Part shown: piece by piece, positions 60,642-64,000 of the stretch | Numbering within the stretch: position 1 is the stretch's first letter | How the letters are laid out: every line of letters starts with the position of its first letter | From: Deltaproteobacteria bacterium | GTDB lineage: Bacteria > Myxococcota > Myxococcia > SLRQ01 | Assembly (NCBI GenBank): GCA_029210625.1 | Contig: JARGFU010000015.1 | Span: 99,535 to 163,534 of the forward strand | Length of the DNA stretch: 64,000 nucleotides | Reading direction: 5' to 3' | Position numbers and translations under genes: made by a program | The notes under the pieces: generated by a model | Databases searched by the model: none | Told to the model about the DNA's origin: nothing | What the model saw: the letters and a program-made list of their open reading frames with translations, nothing else

Positions 60642-61835
60642 TCACTCCCCCGGGAGCTGCGCCCGACCCGCGAGGAACGCCTCAACCCGCCTCACCGCAT
60701 TCGCCCTCACATCCTCGTAGAACAGATCGTAATCGTAGATGTGATAGCTCCCGCCCGCGTTCATCGTCTCGTAGGGCTCGGGCTGGGTGGGGATCATCAG
60801 GCGGCTGCCCACGCAGCGGGCCCCGAAGGAGGCCGGGCGCGGCGCGCCGAGGCCGGTGACCTCGATCTTCTGCTGCTCCTCCTCCCCGAACATCAGGGCC
60901 AGCATCCCCGGGAAGGGCTCGGCGGTGCGGATGGTCGTCGCGCCGAGGTGCGCCGCGGCCGGGGCGGGCTCCTCGCCCTGCCGCCAGGTCAGCGGGTTCA
61001 CGCAGAGGCGCGGCACGCCCCTGCTGCTCACCAGGGCGTCGCCCTGCCAGTGGAGGTAGGCGATCTCGAAGTCCGGGTCGCCCTCCTCGGTGTGGGTGTC
61101 CCAGCCCACCAGGCAGCCGGTGGCCTCGGGGCCCTCGCAGACGGGCACGCCGGGCAGGCGCTCCTTCAGGAGAGCGACGGGCAGGCGGTAGCCGACGAGG
61201 TAGGCGGAGATCAGCCGCTCACGGGCCGGGGAGTCGGCGAGCTCCTCGAGCAGCCGCAGCGCGTGCATCGTGCCCTGGCTGTGGGAGGCGAGGATGAAGG
61301 GCCGCCCTGCGTTGTCGTGCTCGAGGTAGTGCTCGAAGGCCGCCTTCACGTCGCCGTAGGCCAGGCGGAAGGCCGCCAGACTGTTGGCGTCGTTCTCGAG
61401 GTAGGCGCCGATCGCGGCCTGCCGGTAGCGCGGGGCGAAGACCCGGCAGCAGCCGTTGAAGGCGCTGGCCTGCCCGGCCATCGTCACCGCCGTCATCGCC
61501 TTCGCCCGCGGATCGTCGGTCGGGCCGTTCCAGCGGTCGGAGGCGTAGTAGGTCGTCGGGTGGACGAAGAAGACGTCGGCCGGCGCGCTGGCCTGCGCCT
61601 CGGGTGTAGCCCCGCCCTCGCTCACCAGGTCGGCCGGGTCCTCGGTCTCGGGCCGGGCCGCCCAGGCCCAGGCCTGGGAGTAGTCGGGCGCGGCGGGCGA
61701 GCGCCCGGGGTCGAAGTCGGCCCCGGGCCGCAGCATCAGGCCCAGGATCTCGGTACCCCAGAGGTTCACCGCGACGTAGCTGGCGGCGAGGACGACGCCG
61801 AAGACGGCGAGGACGGTGAGGAAGAAACGTTTCAT
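60642..61835 (-). CDS. DUF3089 alpha/beta-hydrolase-like protein
   Basis: A 397-residue protein with one N-terminal membrane helix (FFLTVLAVFGVVLAASYVAV). Its domain fits DUF3089. ADVFFVHPTTYYASDRWNG and DVKAAFEHYLEHDNAGRPFILASHSQGTMHALRLLEEL contain a GHSQG-like nucleophile motif (ASHSQGT). TGCLVGWDTHTEEGD and CVNPLTWR are family patterns, and the last His is in GGSYHIYDYDLFYEDVR. It is likely a periplasmic serine hydrolase of unknown substrate. The gene is flanked on both sides by related repeat elements (60510-60631 and 61843-61969). Confidence 0.85.
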   Translation of the reverse strand: MKRFFLTVLAVFGVVLAASYVAVNLWGTEILGLMLRPGADFDPGRSPAAPDYSQAWAWAARPETEDPADLVSEGGATPEAQASAPADVFFVHPTTYYASDRWNGPTDDPRAKAMTAVTMAGQASAFNGCCRVFAPRYRQAAIGAYLENDANSLAAFRLAYGDVKAAFEHYLEHDNAGRPFILASHSQGTMHALRLLEELADSPARERLISAYLVGYRLPVALLKERLPGVPVCEGPEATGCLVGWDTHTEEGDPDFEIAYLHWQGDALVSSRGVPRLCVNPLTWRQGEEPAPAAAHLGATTIRTAEPFPGMLALMFGEEEQQKIEVTGLGAPRPASFGARCVGSRLMIPTQPEPYETMNAGGSYHIYDYDLFYEDVRANAVRRVEAFLAGRAQLPGE

Positions 61836-61842
61836 GGGATCT

Positions 61843-61969
61843 GGCTGTGAGCTGCGAGCTATGAGCTACGAGCTATGACCAAAATGGTTCACGAGGTGTG
61901 AAGAAGAAAGCTCGGGCACGCTTCTTCATCGAGTACGGCCGGACTGCTCGCAGCTCGTAGCTCGAAGCC
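61843..61969. repeat. Heptad inverted-repeat element, site 6 (127 bp)
   Basis: The left arm (61843-61878) has GGCTGT, GAGCTGC, GAGCTAT, GAGCTAC and GAGCTAT. The right arm (61945-61969) has TGCTCGCA, GCTCGTA and GCTCGAA, then GCC. The core aligns with that of site 5 over about 60 bases in the same orientation, with few gaps (GGTTCACGAGG, GTGAAG, CTTCATCGAG). It begins 8 bases upstream of the DUF3089 start, so it could affect that gene's expression. Confidence 0.78.
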
Positions 61970-61994
61970 ATCAGCAACCGGTCGGCCCGACCTC

Positions 61995-63059
61995 TCAGCG
62001 CCCCCCCGTCGGATCATCCCCATACTCCACCGATGTCGCCTCCCCCTCGGTCCAGGCGGCGTCCCACGCGGGCCGATCCCGGTCCGGCGCAAAACACTCC
62101 ATCGCCGCGTCGATCCGCGCCACCGCCTGCTCGAGGCGCTCGAGGGGCAGGCGTCCGTCCTCGACCGCCACCTCGATCGCCTCGAGATAGCCGCGCTGGC
62201 GGGCGGCCTGGTGGCAGATCAGCACCTGATCGACGCCGGCCTGCAGGGCCATCAGCCCGGCCTCGGGCACCGGCCAGCGCTCGGCCACCGCGCCCATCTC
62301 CAGGTCGTCCGAGAGGCACAGCCCGTCGAAGCCCAGCTCGTCGCGCAGGATCGAGAGCACCTTCGCGCTCATCGTCGCCGGCAGCTCGGGGTCGATCGCC
62401 TTCACGATCAGGTGCGCCGTCATCACCGTCGTCACCCCGGCGGCGATCGCCTCGGCGAAGGGCTTCAGCTCCAGCGCCCGCAGCCGCCCGAGGTCGTGCT
62501 CGACCACCGGCAGGCCGACGTGGGAGTCGATCTCGGTGTCGCCGTGGCCGGGGAAGTGCTTGGCGCAGGCCGCGACGCCGCCCTCCTGCAGGGCCTCGAG
62601 CAGGGGCAGGGCGTGGGCGAGCACCTCCTCGACCGTGCGGCCGAAGGCCCGGTCGCCGATGACCGGGTTCGCCGGGTTCGAGAGGACGTCCATCACCGGC
62701 GTGTAGTCGAGGTCGAAGCCCAGGGCCGAGAGCTCCCGGGCCAGCACGCGCCCGGCCGCCGCGGCCTCCTCGGGGCTGTCGAGGGAGAGCATGGGCGGCA
62801 GGTCCGAGCAGAGGCCCTTGAGGCGGGCGACCCGGCCGCCCTCCTGATCGACGCTCACCCAGATGGGGCCGGGCGCCGCCGCGCGGCAGGCGTCGATCAG
62901 CGCCATCACCTGCGGGGCCGACTCGAGGTTGCGCTTGAAGAGGATCACGCCGCCGACGCCCCGCGCCAGGAGCGCCCGCGCGTCCTCCGGGAGGGTCAGC
63001 CCCTCGAAGCCGATGACCAGGGTGCGCGCGGCGAGCCGGGAGAGGGAGAGGTCGCTCAT
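61995..63059 (-). CDS. nagZ: Beta-N-acetylhexosaminidase NagZ (GH3)
   Basis: A 354-residue glycoside hydrolase family 3 enzyme. VSVDQEGGRVARLKG, the hallmark loop KHFPGHGDT (167-175, with the acid/base His/Asp pair) and the nucleophile Asp in LSDDLEMGA (251-255) are all present. NagZ removes N-acetylglucosamine from peptidoglycan fragments during cell-wall recycling in the cytoplasm. No signal peptide is seen, as expected. The length is close to typical bacterial NagZ. The stop lies 26 bases from the end of the site 6 element. Upstream, the truncated rimO ends 24 bases away. Confidence 0.93.
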   Translation of the reverse strand: MSDLSLSRLAARTLVIGFEGLTLPEDARALLARGVGGVILFKRNLESAPQVMALIDACRAAAPGPIWVSVDQEGGRVARLKGLCSDLPPMLSLDSPEEAAAAGRVLARELSALGFDLDYTPVMDVLSNPANPVIGDRAFGRTVEEVLAHALPLLEALQEGGVAACAKHFPGHGDTEIDSHVGLPVVEHDLGRLRALELKPFAEAIAAGVTTVMTAHLIVKAIDPELPATMSAKVLSILRDELGFDGLCLSDDLEMGAVAERWPVPEAGLMALQAGVDQVLICHQAARQRGYLEAIEVAVEDGRLPLERLEQAVARIDAAMECFAPDRDRPAWDAAWTEGEATSVEYGDDPTGGR

Positions 63060-63082
63060 GGCGACCTCGTATCAAAGGCGAT

Positions 63083-63808
63083 CTATCCCTGCACGATCGG
63101 CAGGGAGCCCTCGGGCCGGTAGCCCCAGTCGCCGGGGATGCCGCCGACCAGGTCGTAGTCGCCGGCCTGGCTGATCTCGACCTGCACCAGGTCGCCGGGG
63201 GCCGCCTCGCCGCGGTTGATGTAGGTCAGCCCGTCGATCTCCGGGGCCTGGCCGCGGTGGCGGCCCTGCAGGAGCAGGTCCGACTCGTCGCTGACGCCCT
63301 CGACCAGCACCTCCAGGGTCTGGCCGACCAGGGACTCCTGCTGCTCGCGGCTGATCCGCTGCTGGAGGATCATCGCCTCGGCCCGCCGCTCCTCGGCGAG
63401 GGCTTCCGGGACCTTGTCCGGGAGCTCGAAGGCCGGCGTGTCCTCCTCGTCGGAGTAGGCGAAGATGCCCACCCGCTCGAAGCGCTGCTCCTCGAGGAAG
63501 CGCAGCAGGGCCTGGTGGTCCTCGGCCGTCTCGCCCGGGTGGCCGGTGATGAAGGTGGAGCGGAAGGCGGCGTGGGGGTGACCGTCGGCGATGCGCGCGC
63601 GGAAGGTCGCGAGCTGCTTCGTGACGAGCTCCAGGTTGGTCGGCCGCCGCATCCGGGCGAGCAGGGTGGGGCTCGCGTGCTGCAGGGGCATGTCGAGGTA
63701 GGGGAGGATCTTGTCGCTCGCCTCCCAGACCTCCCAGAAGCGCTCGGGCAGCGGGCGCGGGAAGGCGTAGAGCATCCGGATCCAGCGCAGGTCCGCATTC
63801 GTGATCGG
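63083..63808 (-). pseudogene. rimO: Ribosomal protein S12 methylthiotransferase RimO, 3' part only
   Basis: The frame begins at an in-frame stop (TAA at 63809-63811) and holds only the second half of RimO. It starts in LRWIRMLYAFP and includes YLDMPLQHASPTLLARMRRPTN and RSTFITGHPGETAEDHQALL. It ends in a TRAM-type region (GQTLEVLVEGVSDESD, PEIDGLTYINRGEAAPGDLVQVE). About 200 residues at the N-terminus, with the methylthiotransferase domain and the CxxxCxxC radical-SAM cysteines, are missing. Likeness ends near 63796. The next ~190 bases give no RimO sequence in any frame. Either the gene is interrupted by inserted DNA, or the contig is misjoined. The 24-base gap to nagZ suggests the two were one operon. 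Confidence 0.85.
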
Positions 63809-63821
63809 TTAAGAGCCATGG

Positions 63822-64000
63822 TCACCTCGCCGGCACCAGCTCCAGGCACAGTCTCCAGCGGGTTGGATGACGATTCCTGTTCGGATCCATGGCGCGTCTC
63901 GCGAGGTCTCGCCACGTGATTCTCGGCGGTCTCCAGCCCCGGCCCTTGCGAGGCAGGAGCTCCTCGACCGCCTTCTGCCAGACCTTCACCCACTTCACCG
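63822..64000 (-). CDS. C-terminal fragment of unidentified protein at window edge
   Basis: On the minus strand an open frame enters from the window edge and stops at 63822-63824. Its ~59 residues are rich in Trp and Arg (for example RWRLCLELVPAR at the end). It does not match RimO or any family I recognise. Given that rimO breaks about 25 bases beyond its stop, it may be the end of an inserted element's gene. The gap from this stop to the break is too short to hold a group II intron 3' end. Confidence 0.35.
   Translation of the reverse strand, partial: VKWVKVWQKAVEELLPRKGRGWRPPRITWRDLARRAMDPNRNRHPTRWRLCLELVPAR

Noticed and set aside
63800..64000. Group II intron insertion in rimO.
   Set aside because: Only about 25 bases lie between the foreign stop and the rimO remnant, too short for domains V and VI; no GAGC...AC-type stem found.

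Overview
The window is very GC-rich by eye, with dense genes, short gaps and many start-stop overlaps. Several features point to the Myxococcota or a related former deltaproteobacterial lineage. There is a secreted MXAN_6640-type metalloprotease with a Cys-rich, MYXO-CTERM-like C-terminal sorting signal. Many lipoproteins carry Asp/Gly-rich linkers. A TonB-dependent receptor carries its own TonB C-terminal domain, and one gene encodes a giant TPR protein. No rRNA, tRNA, CRISPR array, phage module or replication origin was seen. The species cannot be named from this sequence alone.

Layout. 1-4.1 kb: the 5' part of a 2-oxoacid oxidoreductase gamma/GltD-like fusion, a Spy/CpxP-like periplasmic protein, a GroES-like protein and two PH-domain membrane proteins. 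4.1-11 kb: a membrane histidine kinase, then a DUF2490/DUF4956/VTC/CotH cluster. In this cluster the divergent VTC and CotH genes have both lost their 5' halves at one junction near 7.11 kb. 11-15.7 kb: a likely heme-uptake operon (HmuY lipoprotein, metalloprotease, TonB-dependent receptor). 15.7-30.5 kb: mixed housekeeping and envelope genes. These include a DUF3516 helicase, an SRPBCC protein with a histone-H1-like tail, a sigma-54 activator, an ADP-ribosylglycohydrolase, two zinc-ribbon membrane proteins and a small nucleotidyltransferase pair. 30.5-37.7 kb: MAPEG, three DUF4139-type proteins, a small secreted protein and a hemerythrin. 37.9-52.5 kb: one gene for a 4,885-residue TPR protein. 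52.6-64 kb: PEGA-like lipoproteins, a four-helix-bundle protein, the TonB-fused receptor, GluQ-RS, a methyltransferase, a DUF3089 protein, NagZ and a truncated RimO.

The most unusual signal is a family of short intergenic elements bounded by inverted arrays of 7-bp units (GAGCTAC/GTAGCTC or GTGAGCC/GGCTCAC type). I see six sites: about 30.4, 37.7, 52.6, 54.8, 60.5 and 61.9 kb. One of them contains a gene for a four-helix-bundle protein of the 23S rRNA intervening-sequence/Avd type, whose last ten codons lie in the heptad array. Two others share a conserved core of about 65 bp. A plausible reading is a mobile or RNA-structured element family with rare protein-coding members and many short non-coding ones. 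A second small repeat is a pair of 34-bp palindromes built on a 6-bp period (2382 and 30964).

Two places look broken: the VTC/CotH junction near 7.11 kb, and rimO near 63.80 kb, where homology stops and an unrelated reading frame begins. Both should be checked against reads before any biological interpretation. No uncoded stretch exceeds about 250 bases.
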